NCBI RefSeq assembly: GCF_007859855.1 | Contig: NZ_SJPK01000001.1 | Location: 552,091-616,090, forward strand | Length of the DNA stretch: 64,000 nucleotides | Direction: 5' to 3' | DNA from: Allorhodopirellula solitaria | GTDB lineage: Bacteria > Planctomycetota > Planctomycetia > Pirellulales > Pirellulaceae | In this document: piece by piece, positions 52,471 through 60,501 of the stretch | Position numbering within the stretch: the stretch's first letter is position 1 | Layout of the letters: every line of letters starts with the position of its first letter | Program-made: the position numbers and the translations under genes | The notes under the pieces: generated by a model | Database searches by the model: none | Told to the model about the DNA's origin: nothing | The model's input: only the letters and a program-made list of their open reading frames with translations

Positions 52471-53355
52471 CTAGAAAAACTTTTCCCTGTCCTCCGCGCA
52501 CGCTTGCGTCGGACGAGACTTAAATACCCTGTCTGGGTAGTTCACACGGACCAGGATCAACCCGTTCGCGGGGGCAGTGGCGCCAGCGAGGGTGCGGTCC
52601 CCCGATTGCAAAACCTCATCGATCCAGTCCAGTGGGCGTCGCCCGCGTGCGACCTCTAGCATCGTGCCGACGAGATTACGAACCATGTTGTATAGGAAGC
52701 CGTTGCCCTCGACTTCGTAGTACCATCGCGATCCAAACTCACCGCCGCGGTCGGTCTGACCCGACTCAGCAGCCGCGGTATCACGAGACCAAGCACTATG
52801 GGAAATGATTCGCACTGTCGAGTTTCGCGGCGCCCCGCTGGCTTGAAAGGCCGCGAAGTCGCGTTCACCAATGAACCGGCTCGCAGCGGCTTGCAATCGC
52901 TCAGGATCGATGGCGGCGTGAATGCGGTGACAGGTCCGAAGCGAGAATGGATCGCGTTGGCCACCGAGCTGAACTTGATAGCGATATCGCTTGCCGATGG
53001 CGTCCGCGATGGGGTGGAAGCTCGAAGCCGTTTCCCGCACATCAAGAACGGCGATGTCAGCGGGGAGTCTTGAATTCAATCCACGCAGCACCGCAGTGCA
53101 ATCCGCTCTCCAGCCCGGCAGGACACAACGGGCGACCTGCCCCCAAGCATGGACGCCAGCATCAGTGCGTCCACTACCGAGTATTCGCAGCGGCGAACGC
53201 GCGTCGGAGGCCGTCTCGAGGGCCGCGTTGTCGCCGACAAGTGTGGCGGCAGCCTGTTCGAGTTCGCCTTGAATGGTGCGTTGGCCCGGTTGCACCTGCC
53301 ACCCCGAATAATCGGTTCCATCGTAAGCGATTGTCAGGTGGAAGGTGCGAGACAT
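52471..53355 (-). CDS. truA: tRNA pseudouridine(38-40) synthase
   Basis: Converts U38-U40 of many tRNAs to pseudouridine. 294 residues from the ATG at 53355 (MSRTFHLTIAYDGTDYSGWQVQPGQRTIQGELEQAA); the frame continues to 53535 but this extra part lacks homology and overlaps the divergent gene. The catalytic loop GSGRTDAGVHAWGQVA contains the nucleophilic Asp. KRYRYQVQL, GERDFAAFQASG and EVEGNGFLYNMVRNLVGTMLEVARGRR are all standard. Length is slightly above E. coli TruA (270) because of an insertion near residue 45. Confidence 0.95.
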   Translation of the reverse strand: MSRTFHLTIAYDGTDYSGWQVQPGQRTIQGELEQAAATLVGDNAALETASDARSPLRILGSGRTDAGVHAWGQVARCVLPGWRADCTAVLRGLNSRLPADIAVLDVRETASSFHPIADAIGKRYRYQVQLGGQRDPFSLRTCHRIHAAIDPERLQAAASRFIGERDFAAFQASGAPRNSTVRIISHSAWSRDTAAAESGQTDRGGEFGSRWYYEVEGNGFLYNMVRNLVGTMLEVARGRRPLDWIDEVLQSGDRTLAGATAPANGLILVRVNYPDRVFKSRPTQACAEDREKFF

Positions 53356-53527
53356 GAGTCCAGGGAGAAGAAATGCAAAGATGTCGCCGAAGTAGAATTC
53401 AGTAGCAACACGATACATTCCCGGGTCACCAGCGTGTATCCTATTAGATCGTTTGCTACGTGTATTTTGCCTGTCCCGCAGCTCGCCAGAGTTTCGGGTT
53501 CTCTCCCTTTTGATCCCATCTTGAGCT

Positions 53528-54463
53528 ATGCCCACACTGCCTCGTCGTCAATTCCTACAAACTCTCGCTGCCACTGCTGCCGTCACCGGCTTGTCGTCCT
53601 CCACTGCATTCGCCCATGAGGGTGGCCACGACGATCAGCCCTTCCAGATCTCGTTGGCGGAATGGTCACTTCACAAGTCGTTGTTCAACGCGTCGTCGGG
53701 GATCACGAACCTCGACTTCCCCCGCGTCGCGAAGGAGGAATTTGGAATTGATGGTATTGAGTACGTCAACCAGTTCTTCAAAGACAAAGCCCGTGACGAG
53801 AACTACCTCAACGATCTGAAGAAGCGCTGCAGCGATGTGGGAGTGAAAAGTCTGTTGATCATGGTCGATGGCGAAGGCAAGATCGGCGACCCCAATAAAG
53901 CCAATCGAAAGAAGGCGGTTGAGAATCACCATCAATGGGTCGACGCAGCGAAGTCTCTGGGTTGCCACTCGATTCGCGTCAACGCAGCGAGTGGTGGCAG
54001 CTACGCTGATCAGTTGAATTACGCTGCCGATGGATTGCGTCAGCTGAGCGAATACGCCGCCAAGCAAGATATCAACGTGATCGTTGAGAACCACGGAGGC
54101 CTGAGCAGCAACGCGGCTTGGCTAGCGGTGGTGATGGAGCGTGTGGGAATGGACAACTGCGGCACGCTGCCAGATTTCGGCAACTTCCGGATCCGTGGCG
54201 GCGACACCCCCCAAACCTTTGACCGTTACATGGGCGTTCAAGCCTTGATGCCTTATGCCAAATCGGTCAGCGCCAAGAGCTACGATTTCAATGATCAGGG
54301 CGACGAAACGACGATCGACTACCTGAAAATGATGAAGATCGTTACCGATTTCGGATACCACGGTTATGTTGGGATTGAGTACGAGGGTGGTCGTCTGGAC
54401 GAGTTTGCTGGAATCCGCGCCACGAAAGCGTTGCTCGAACGAGTCCGCGACCAATTGGCATGA
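53528..54463 (+). CDS. Tat-exported sugar phosphate isomerase/epimerase-like TIM-barrel protein
   Basis: 311 residues. The Tat signal is [24 protein letters not shown]. The xylose-isomerase-like barrel shows [76 protein letters not shown] (metal-ligand Glu), [11 protein letters not shown] and the C-terminal [17 protein letters not shown]. It is probably periplasmic, acting on an unknown sugar. It starts a tightly packed co-directional group; its stop overlaps the CoaC-like gene by 4 bases. Confidence 0.85.
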   Translation: MPTLPRRQFLQTLAATAAVTGLSSSTAFAHEGGHDDQPFQISLAEWSLHKSLFNASSGITNLDFPRVAKEEFGIDGIEYVNQFFKDKARDENYLNDLKKRCSDVGVKSLLIMVDGEGKIGDPNKANRKKAVENHHQWVDAAKSLGCHSIRVNAASGGSYADQLNYAADGLRQLSEYAAKQDINVIVENHGGLSSNAAWLAVVMERVGMDNCGTLPDFGNFRIRGGDTPQTFDRYMGVQALMPYAKSVSAKSYDFNDQGDETTIDYLKMMKIVTDFGYHGYVGIEYEGGRLDEFAGIRATKALLERVRDQLA

Positions 54464-55035
54464 ACCCATCGCCGAGCGCGCCGTCGCCGAAGAGAATTTT
54501 ATTGGGAATCACCGGTGGGATCGCGGCCTACAAGAGCGCTGACCTATGCAGCAAGCTCGCCCAGGCCGGTTATCACGTGCAAGTTGTGATGACCGCTGGC
54601 GCGTTGGAGTTCATCGGCGAAGCGACGTTGGCTGCTCTCTCGGGGCGGCCCGTCGTCACCCGAGGATTCGACGCGGGCTTCCCGCTGGGACCCCATATCG
54701 AATTGGCGCGTCAATTGGATGCCTTCGTGGTGGCGCCCGCGACGGCTGCGACATTAAGTCACTTTGCCCACGGGGCGGCAGATGATCTACTCAGTACGTT
54801 GTATCTCCAGAACACTGCACCCGTCGTATTGGCCCCGGCCATGAGTGATCCGATGTGGAATCAGGCGAGTGTGCAGCGGAACGTGGAAATACTACGCGGT
54901 GACGGTTGTCACCTGATCGGGCCAGAAAAAGGTTGGCTGAGTTGTCGCGTCCAGGGTACCGGCCGGATGAGCGAACCGGCTAAGATCATCTCTGAAATCA
55001 ATGCACTCTTTTTGTCTGGCCCGAGTCACTCATGA
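54460..55035 (+). CDS. CoaC-like flavoprotein decarboxylase (stand-alone), with Asn-to-Ser change
   Basis: 191 residues of the HFCD family, resembling the N-terminal (CoaC) half of CoaBC, which decarboxylates 4'-phosphopantothenoylcysteine with [17 protein letters not shown] and [11 protein letters not shown] bind FMN; His79 in [22 protein letters not shown] and the cysteine Cys162 in [10 protein letters not shown] are kept. The PAMNxxMW motif reads PAMSDPMW, with Ser129 where the catalytic Asn is expected. No CoaB half follows. It may be a true CoaC, or a flavoprotein with another role such as UbiX-like prenylation, which is less likely. Confidence 0.8.
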   Translation: MNPSPSAPSPKRILLGITGGIAAYKSADLCSKLAQAGYHVQVVMTAGALEFIGEATLAALSGRPVVTRGFDAGFPLGPHIELARQLDAFVVAPATAATLSHFAHGAADDLLSTLYLQNTAPVVLAPAMSDPMWNQASVQRNVEILRGDGCHLIGPEKGWLSCRVQGTGRMSEPAKIISEINALFLSGPSHS

Positions 55036-56684
55036 CTGTCCACGTCTTCGGACACCGTAATCCTGATACCGACGCCATTTGCAGCGCCATTGCCTACGCG
55101 GATTTCTTGCGCCGGACAACCCGTCCGGACGCGGTCGCGGCCTGTTGCGGAGCCCCCAACGAGCGGACCGAGTTCGCTCTGCGGCAAGCAAAAGTAAGTC
55201 TGCCACGGATCATCATGGATGTCCGTCCGGAACTCCGCGACATCTGCAACCGGGAGATGATCTACGCGCGGCCCACGGACGTTTTTTACGACGTTTACAC
55301 GCGTATGAACAAGCACGGGTTGCGTTCGATCCCCGTGCTCGATGAAAACGATTGTCTCCTCGGCCTGGCAACGCTGCTCGGGATGCTCGACCTCGTGTTC
55401 CGCGGTGGAATGGAGGCGAGCCAGTCGCGAGGTGTTCGTTCGACGCTTCGTAACGTGGTCTCGGTTCTCGGCGGCCAGTTCCAGCACGAAATTGATTCTG
55501 ATCGCACTGAAGACTTGATTGTCACCGTGGGCGCAATGAGCGCGGGCGGGTTTACAGAGCGACTCAGCGAATTTCCGCCCGATCGCCTGCTCGTCGTCAG
55601 TGGCGATCGACCGACGATCCAATTGCCGGCTCTCGAGATGGGCGTCCGAGCGTTGGTCGTCACCGGTGGATTCGAGTTGTCGAGTGGTTTGGCGGAACTC
55701 GCACGCAACCGCGGCGTCGCAGTCATTCGCAGTGATTTCGATACCGCGACGACGACCACGCGCATCAAAGCCGCTCAGATGATCGAGGGCGCCATCGATC
55801 GGGCGTGTGAGGTGCTGCCGGCCAAAATGCCAGTGACGGCTGCGAAGAATCAAATTTATCGTTCATCGCAGCCCGTCTTTCCCGTTTTGGAGGGCAAGAA
55901 GTTAGTCGGCGTTTTGAGTAAGAGCGATTTGGTTCATCCGCCCCGTCCGCAACTCGTCTTGGTCGATCACAACGAGCTCGGCCAAGCGGTCGAGGGTGTC
56001 GAGGAGGCAGATATCATCGAGGTGCTCGACCATCACCGCCTCGGGGGCTCCTTGAAATCGACTGGTCCGATCCGGTTCACGATGGACCCAGTTGGCTCGA
56101 CCTGCACCCTGGTGGCGCGGATGTACCGCCAGGCTGACATCGAACCGGAGCCTGGCATCGCTCTTTGCATGGCATCAGGCATCATCAGCGACACGCTCTA
56201 TCTGCGCTCGCCGACCACGACCGACGTCGATCGTGACATTCTCGATTGGCTGCAGAAGTTCGTCAAACAGCCACTCGAACAGTTCGCGACGGATTTCTTC
56301 CAGGTCGGATCGGCGCTGCGTTCCAGCCCTCCGGACAGGGTCGTACGGGAAGATTGCAAGCAGTTCGAAGAGGGTGACAAGCGGTTTTCTATCTCGCAGA
56401 TCGAGGAGATCGGTTTCGATCTGTTCTGGCAGCGTCAAAATGAGTTGGCACAGGCTCTCAGCGGCCTGGCAGACGAGAATTCTCTGGATTTTTCCGCCCT
56501 GATGGTGACGGATATCTCCAGCAATGGCAGCTTGCTGTTGATGAGCAGCGAACCGGTCGGTTGGGATGAAATTAATTATCCCCAACTCGAAGATCGGCTC
56601 TACAAACTCGATAACGTGGTCAGCCGCAAGAAACAGCTCTTACCGCTGATCAGTAGCCTGCTCGAATCGGCTTCGATGCCGTAG
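55032..56684 (+). CDS. ppaC: CBS/DRTGG-containing manganese-dependent inorganic pyrophosphatase (family II)
   Basis: 550 residues, the usual length for CBS-type family II pyrophosphatases. The DHH domain is split: VFGHRNPDTDAICSAIAYADFLRR at the N-terminus and LVLVDHNELGQAVEGVEEADIIEVLDHHRLG near 312-340, carrying the Mn ligands. Between them lie a CBS pair with a DRTGG-like insert (about 65-300: MIYARPTDVFYDVYTRMNKHGLRSIPVLDENDCLLG, and VFPVLEGKKLVGVLSKSDLV), which in relatives bind adenine nucleotides. DHHA2 is C-terminal, with an RKKQLLPLI end. It starts inside the CoaC-like gene by ATGA overlap. Confidence 0.9.
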   Translation: MTVHVFGHRNPDTDAICSAIAYADFLRRTTRPDAVAACCGAPNERTEFALRQAKVSLPRIIMDVRPELRDICNREMIYARPTDVFYDVYTRMNKHGLRSIPVLDENDCLLGLATLLGMLDLVFRGGMEASQSRGVRSTLRNVVSVLGGQFQHEIDSDRTEDLIVTVGAMSAGGFTERLSEFPPDRLLVVSGDRPTIQLPALEMGVRALVVTGGFELSSGLAELARNRGVAVIRSDFDTATTTTRIKAAQMIEGAIDRACEVLPAKMPVTAAKNQIYRSSQPVFPVLEGKKLVGVLSKSDLVHPPRPQLVLVDHNELGQAVEGVEEADIIEVLDHHRLGGSLKSTGPIRFTMDPVGSTCTLVARMYRQADIEPEPGIALCMASGIISDTLYLRSPTTTDVDRDILDWLQKFVKQPLEQFATDFFQVGSALRSSPPDRVVREDCKQFEEGDKRFSISQIEEIGFDLFWQRQNELAQALSGLADENSLDFSALMVTDISSNGSLLLMSSEPVGWDEINYPQLEDRLYKLDNVVSRKKQLLPLISSLLESASMP

Positions 56685-56729
56685 TACGCCCGGGCGTGAA
56701 ACCTCTCCTTCGTCTTTGGATCCAAAACC

Positions 56730-58010
56730 ATGAAATCATCTTATGATTGTGTCGTTGTCGGCGGGGGGCCTGCGGGTAGCGCCGCTGCATCGATTGTCGC
56801 TGAGGGCGGAAACAGTGTATTGCTGATCGAACGAGAGCCAATGCCTCGCTTCCACGTCGGCGAATCGATGATGCCCGAGGCCTATTGGCCACTACAGCGA
56901 CTCGGTTTGATCGAGCAGATGAAGCAGTCCGGGTGGCAGCCAAAGAAAAGCGTGCAGTTCGTCTCCCATTCGGGCAAGGAATCCGAACCGTTTTTCTTTC
57001 GCAACCACGACGATCGTGAGTGCAGCACGACCTGGCAGGTTGAGCGAAGTGAATTTGACAAATTGCTGTTCGATCGTGCAGCGGAACTCGGCGCAGATTG
57101 CCGTGACAACACGCGTTTGATCGATGTGGTTTTCGATCCACCAGCATCCGAGGATGCGCAACCTCGAGCCACAGCTGTCGTTGTCCGCGACTGCGAGGGC
57201 AATGAGCATCGCATCGATTGTCGAGTGCTTGTCGATGCGACTGGCCAACAGAGTTTTATCGCTGGCAAATTGGGCTTGAAAGAGATCAATCCTCGGCTGA
57301 AGAAGGCTGCGGTTTGGACGTATTATAAAGACGCCGTGCGCGGCGAAGGTGACAACGAAGGCGCGACGATTGTCTTGAATTCGGAGAACAAGAATTCATG
57401 GTTCTGGTTCATCCCTCAATCCCGAGGGATCACCAGTATTGGTTGCGTGGCCGATCACCAGTATCTGCTCAAGGGCCGTGGGACGCCTGAAGAGATCTTT
57501 AACGATGAATTGGCACGCTGCCCCGGCCTGATCCCGAGGCTCGAAAACGCGACACGGGTAGGTAAATTCCGAACGGCAAAGGAGTTCTCGTACATGTCTC
57601 GCGAGCACGCCGGGCCAGGCTGGGTGCTGATCGGAGACGCCTTCGGGTTCCTCGATCCCGTCTATTCATCAGGGGTCTATTTTGCCTTAGAGATGGGGGT
57701 TCGCGCGGGCGATGCGATTGTCGAAGGATTGCAGAGCGATGACGTGTCAGCGCAGCAGATTGCGAACTGGTCGGATAATTTCAAGGCGGGTGTGGATCGT
57801 TTGCGACAACTCGTTAACGCGTTTTATGACGAAGACTTCAGTATCGGGCGTTTCATGCGAGACTACCCGCAATACCGAGGCAATGTGACCGACCTCTTGA
57901 TTGGTCGAATTTTCAGCGAAGAAGCAGGGCAAATGTTTCCCGATATGAATCGCAGCATTGAATCGGCCCGTGAACAGAAACTTGCTGCAGCCAAAGAGAT
58001 GAACACGTGA
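56730..58010 (+). CDS. FAD-dependent oxidoreductase of the flavin-halogenase type
   Basis: 426 residues. The FAD dinucleotide-binding motif is VVVGGGPAGSAAASIVAEGG (residues 8-27), followed by LLIEREPMPRFHVGESMMPEAYWPL, typical of flavin-dependent halogenases and geranylgeranyl-reductase-like enzymes. The halogenase motif WxWxIP is present as WFWFIP at 224-229, then GWVLIGDAFGFLDPVYSSGVYFALEMG. No natural-product gene is nearby, so halogenation is uncertain; hydroxylation or reduction of a lipid or aromatic is possible. The stop overlaps the HAD gene (GTGA). Confidence 0.8.
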   Translation: MKSSYDCVVVGGGPAGSAAASIVAEGGNSVLLIEREPMPRFHVGESMMPEAYWPLQRLGLIEQMKQSGWQPKKSVQFVSHSGKESEPFFFRNHDDRECSTTWQVERSEFDKLLFDRAAELGADCRDNTRLIDVVFDPPASEDAQPRATAVVVRDCEGNEHRIDCRVLVDATGQQSFIAGKLGLKEINPRLKKAAVWTYYKDAVRGEGDNEGATIVLNSENKNSWFWFIPQSRGITSIGCVADHQYLLKGRGTPEEIFNDELARCPGLIPRLENATRVGKFRTAKEFSYMSREHAGPGWVLIGDAFGFLDPVYSSGVYFALEMGVRAGDAIVEGLQSDDVSAQQIANWSDNFKAGVDRLRQLVNAFYDEDFSIGRFMRDYPQYRGNVTDLLIGRIFSEEAGQMFPDMNRSIESAREQKLAAAKEMNT

Positions 58011-58618
58011 GCGAATTGACCGAACTGAGTTGGTGGAAAGACGATCTCGCGGATCGTTTTGATGGATTGATTTTCGATTGCGACGGCACGCTCTCGGATT
58101 CGATGCCGCTGCACTACATCGCTTGGCGTGACACGATGTCGGCGCGCGGTGTTGAGTTCCCCGAACAGCGATTTTACTCGATGGGCGGGATGCCGACCGA
58201 GAAGATCATTTCGGTGTTGTCTCAAGAGCAGGACGTTCGCGTCGATGTTGATGCAACCGCTGCGGCCAAGGAGTTGGCTTTCGAGGAGTTGATGGATGAC
58301 CTGCAACCGCTCGAATTGGTCTGCGAGGTCGCCGCTCGGCATCGCGACCGAATGGCCATGGCGGTCGCCAGCGGCGGGATTCGGCCTATCGTTTCGAGAC
58401 AACTCCAGCAGCTAGGGATTTCAGAATGGTTTGGCGCCTTGGTCACCAGCGAGGATACCGTCGGCCACAAACCGGAACCGGATGCGTTCCTGTTGGCAGC
58501 CGAGTTGCTCAATATCGCACCCGAGCGGTGCCTCGTTTTTGAAGATTCCCCGCTGGGTTTTGAGGCCGCTGTGCGAGCGGGGATGCAGTATGTCGATGTT
58601 CGTCCGCAGACGAGCTGA
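58007..58618 (+). CDS. HAD-superfamily phosphatase (beta-phosphoglucomutase-like)
   Basis: 203 residues of subfamily IA. Motif I is LIFDCDGTLSDSMP (Asp24, Asp26), motif II lies in VASGGIRPIVSRQLQQL, motif III is VGHKPEPDAFLLAAELL, and motif IV is LVFEDSPLGFEAAVRAGMQ. The four-helix cap fits beta-phosphoglucomutase or sugar-phosphatase relatives; substrate unknown. The GTG start at 58007 overlaps the preceding FAD gene, so the two are coupled. Confidence 0.88.
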   Translation: MSELTELSWWKDDLADRFDGLIFDCDGTLSDSMPLHYIAWRDTMSARGVEFPEQRFYSMGGMPTEKIISVLSQEQDVRVDVDATAAAKELAFEELMDDLQPLELVCEVAARHRDRMAMAVASGGIRPIVSRQLQQLGISEWFGALVTSEDTVGHKPEPDAFLLAAELLNIAPERCLVFEDSPLGFEAAVRAGMQYVDVRPQTS

Positions 58619-58751
58619 TTCGCGACCGCTGGCGAGCCCGAACGCTCAATCTGGACCGCGCGACGTTGACTCGAGATGTACCAACGACGACATTTGACTG
58701 AACTGCTTCCAGCGCTGCATTGCTGGACCCCACTCTGATTGGAAAAGGTTT

Positions 58752-59636
58752 ATGAGAACGCTCCTTGTTGCCGCCATACCACTGGCACTTTGTCTGACGC
58801 TTGTCTCCGCCGAGGCATCGGAACCCCAATTGCTCTGGCCCGACGGCGCGCCGGGCGACCAGGGTGAACTGGGCCCAGAACATGACAAGACGAGTCCCGA
58901 CGAAACCTCCAATCGTGTGATTCGGCTCGGCAATGTTAGCGAACCGACCATCACGCTCTACCGAGCACCGGCCGAGAAGGATAACGGTTCCGCTGTCGTC
59001 GTCTGCCCCGGTGGCGGCTACCATATCCTCGCAATGGACTTGGAGGGCACCGAGGTTTGCCAGTGGCTCAACACCCTCGGGGTCAACGCGGTCTTGCTGA
59101 AGTATCGCGTGCCTCGTCGAGAGGGACGCGCACCCCATGAAGCACCGTTGCAGGACGTTCAGCGCGCCTTGGGATTGGTCCGCTGGCACGCCGACGAGTG
59201 GAATCTGAACCCGGAGCGGATTGGAGTGTTGGGGTTTTCAGCAGGTGGCCATTTATCGGCGGCAGCCAGCACAAATTATGGCGAACGGACCTATGAGGCA
59301 ATCGACGAGGCGGACACGGTCAGCTGTCGGCCCGACTTTGCCGTGTTGATTTACCCAGCCTATTTGACCAAGAAACGCGGGCCGGAGTTGGCCCCAGAAC
59401 TGACAGTGACCAAGGACACGCCGCCGACCTTTCTGTTTCAAACCCAGGATGATGGCGTGCACGTCGAAGGCAGTCTGTTCTATTACTTGGCACTGACACA
59501 GTCGCAGGTTGCTGCTGAGATGCACCTCTTGGCCGAGGGCGGTCATGGGTACGGTTTGCGAGGTTCAGAGCGAGCCCCCCAGTCGTGGCCGAAATACGCC
59601 GAGGCATGGATGCGTGGTTTGGGAGTTATCGAGTAA
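58752..59636 (+). CDS. Exported alpha/beta-hydrolase (esterase)
   Basis: 294 residues with a signal peptide (LLVAAIPLALCLTLVSAEA). Alpha/beta-hydrolase features: VVVCPGGGYHILAMDLEGTEV (oxyanion region), VRWHADEWNLNPERIGVLGFSAGGHLSAAAS with the nucleophilic Ser, PPTFLFQTQDDGVHVEG with Asp, and LAEGGHGYGLRG with the catalytic His. This pattern is that of carbohydrate-deacetylating esterases common in planctomycetes. It probably removes acyl groups from extracellular polysaccharide. It precedes the SafE-like gene by 10 bases but is probably unrelated in function. Confidence 0.88.
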   Translation: MRTLLVAAIPLALCLTLVSAEASEPQLLWPDGAPGDQGELGPEHDKTSPDETSNRVIRLGNVSEPTITLYRAPAEKDNGSAVVVCPGGGYHILAMDLEGTEVCQWLNTLGVNAVLLKYRVPRREGRAPHEAPLQDVQRALGLVRWHADEWNLNPERIGVLGFSAGGHLSAAASTNYGERTYEAIDEADTVSCRPDFAVLIYPAYLTKKRGPELAPELTVTKDTPPTFLFQTQDDGVHVEGSLFYYLALTQSQVAAEMHLLAEGGHGYGLRGSERAPQSWPKYAEAWMRGLGVIE

Positions 59637-59646
59637 CACTGCGATC

Positions 59647-60501
59647 ATGTTTCTACTCGTTACCGCCGTCCTCACCGCCAGCCTGCTGGGCAGTATGCAC
59701 TGCGTGGGCATGTGCGGCCCCTTAGCGATTTGGGCGAGCGGGGCGGGCATGAAAACCTCTCAGCGACAAATCATCGTATCGACCTCGCTCTATCACTTCG
59801 GTCGATTCCTGACCTACACGATGGTGGGCCTGGCCGCTGGCGGTATTGGCAGTTTGGTGGACGTGGGCGGCCAAACGCTTGGATTTCAACTCGCCGCCGC
59901 TCGTGTTGTCGGCGCACTGATGGTGATCATCGGAATCGCCAAGCTGGGAAAGATTTTGCTGGCGAGCCGCATCGCAGTGAAATCGCCACCGGTGCCCTCT
60001 CGGATGGGCGGCCTGCTGGTAAGACTGCGACCGTATGTGTTGTCACTGCCTCCGCACGGCCGTGCGGTATCGATCGGCTTGCTGACAGCTTTGCTGCCCT
60101 GCGGATGGCTGTATCTGTTCGCGTTGATCGCAGCGGGCACTGGCAGCGTCGTGATGGGCGGCCTCACGATGGCGGCATTCTGGCTCGGTACGGTGCCTGC
60201 CTTGACGGCGTTGATCGCGGGCACGCAAACTTTATCTCGCGAGTTTGTTCGGATTGTTCCCGTCGTGACTGCTGTTTTACTCATCGTCGCGGGCGGTTTC
60301 ACCGCTTCGGGCCGTGGCTTTGCCAACCTCAATTCGCTATCCGATCTCAGTGGCCACAGTGCCGGTGAGTGGACCGTTGATAGCGAGAATCCGATACCGG
60401 CCGGATTCTGCGATGGTGGAGCGAGTCAGAGAGCATCCAGTGGGATCATGCAGCGGATCGGTGCGCTGCTGAAACCGCAGAGCGTGGATCCGACCAAGTG
60501 A
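59647..60501 (+). CDS. Sulfite exporter TauE/SafE (DsbD-like) membrane protein, cbb3 maturation
   Basis: 284 residues from the ATG at 59647; the frame back to 59509 overlaps the esterase. Six or so membrane helices are seen, opening with SLLGSMHCVGMCGPLAIW, the Cys-containing motif shared by CcoI-linked DsbD/SafE-like proteins (YoaJ/TauE family). A second cysteine appears in LLPCGWLYLFALIAAGTG. The adjacent CcoI and CcoS genes suggest a role in copper/cytochrome cbb3 oxidase assembly; transport of reductant or copper is inferred. GTGA overlap with the ATPase. Confidence 0.85.
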   Translation: MFLLVTAVLTASLLGSMHCVGMCGPLAIWASGAGMKTSQRQIIVSTSLYHFGRFLTYTMVGLAAGGIGSLVDVGGQTLGFQLAAARVVGALMVIIGIAKLGKILLASRIAVKSPPVPSRMGGLLVRLRPYVLSLPPHGRAVSIGLLTALLPCGWLYLFALIAAGTGSVVMGGLTMAAFWLGTVPALTALIAGTQTLSREFVRIVPVVTAVLLIVAGGFTASGRGFANLNSLSDLSGHSAGEWTVDSENPIPAGFCDGGASQRASSGIMQRIGALLKPQSVDPTK

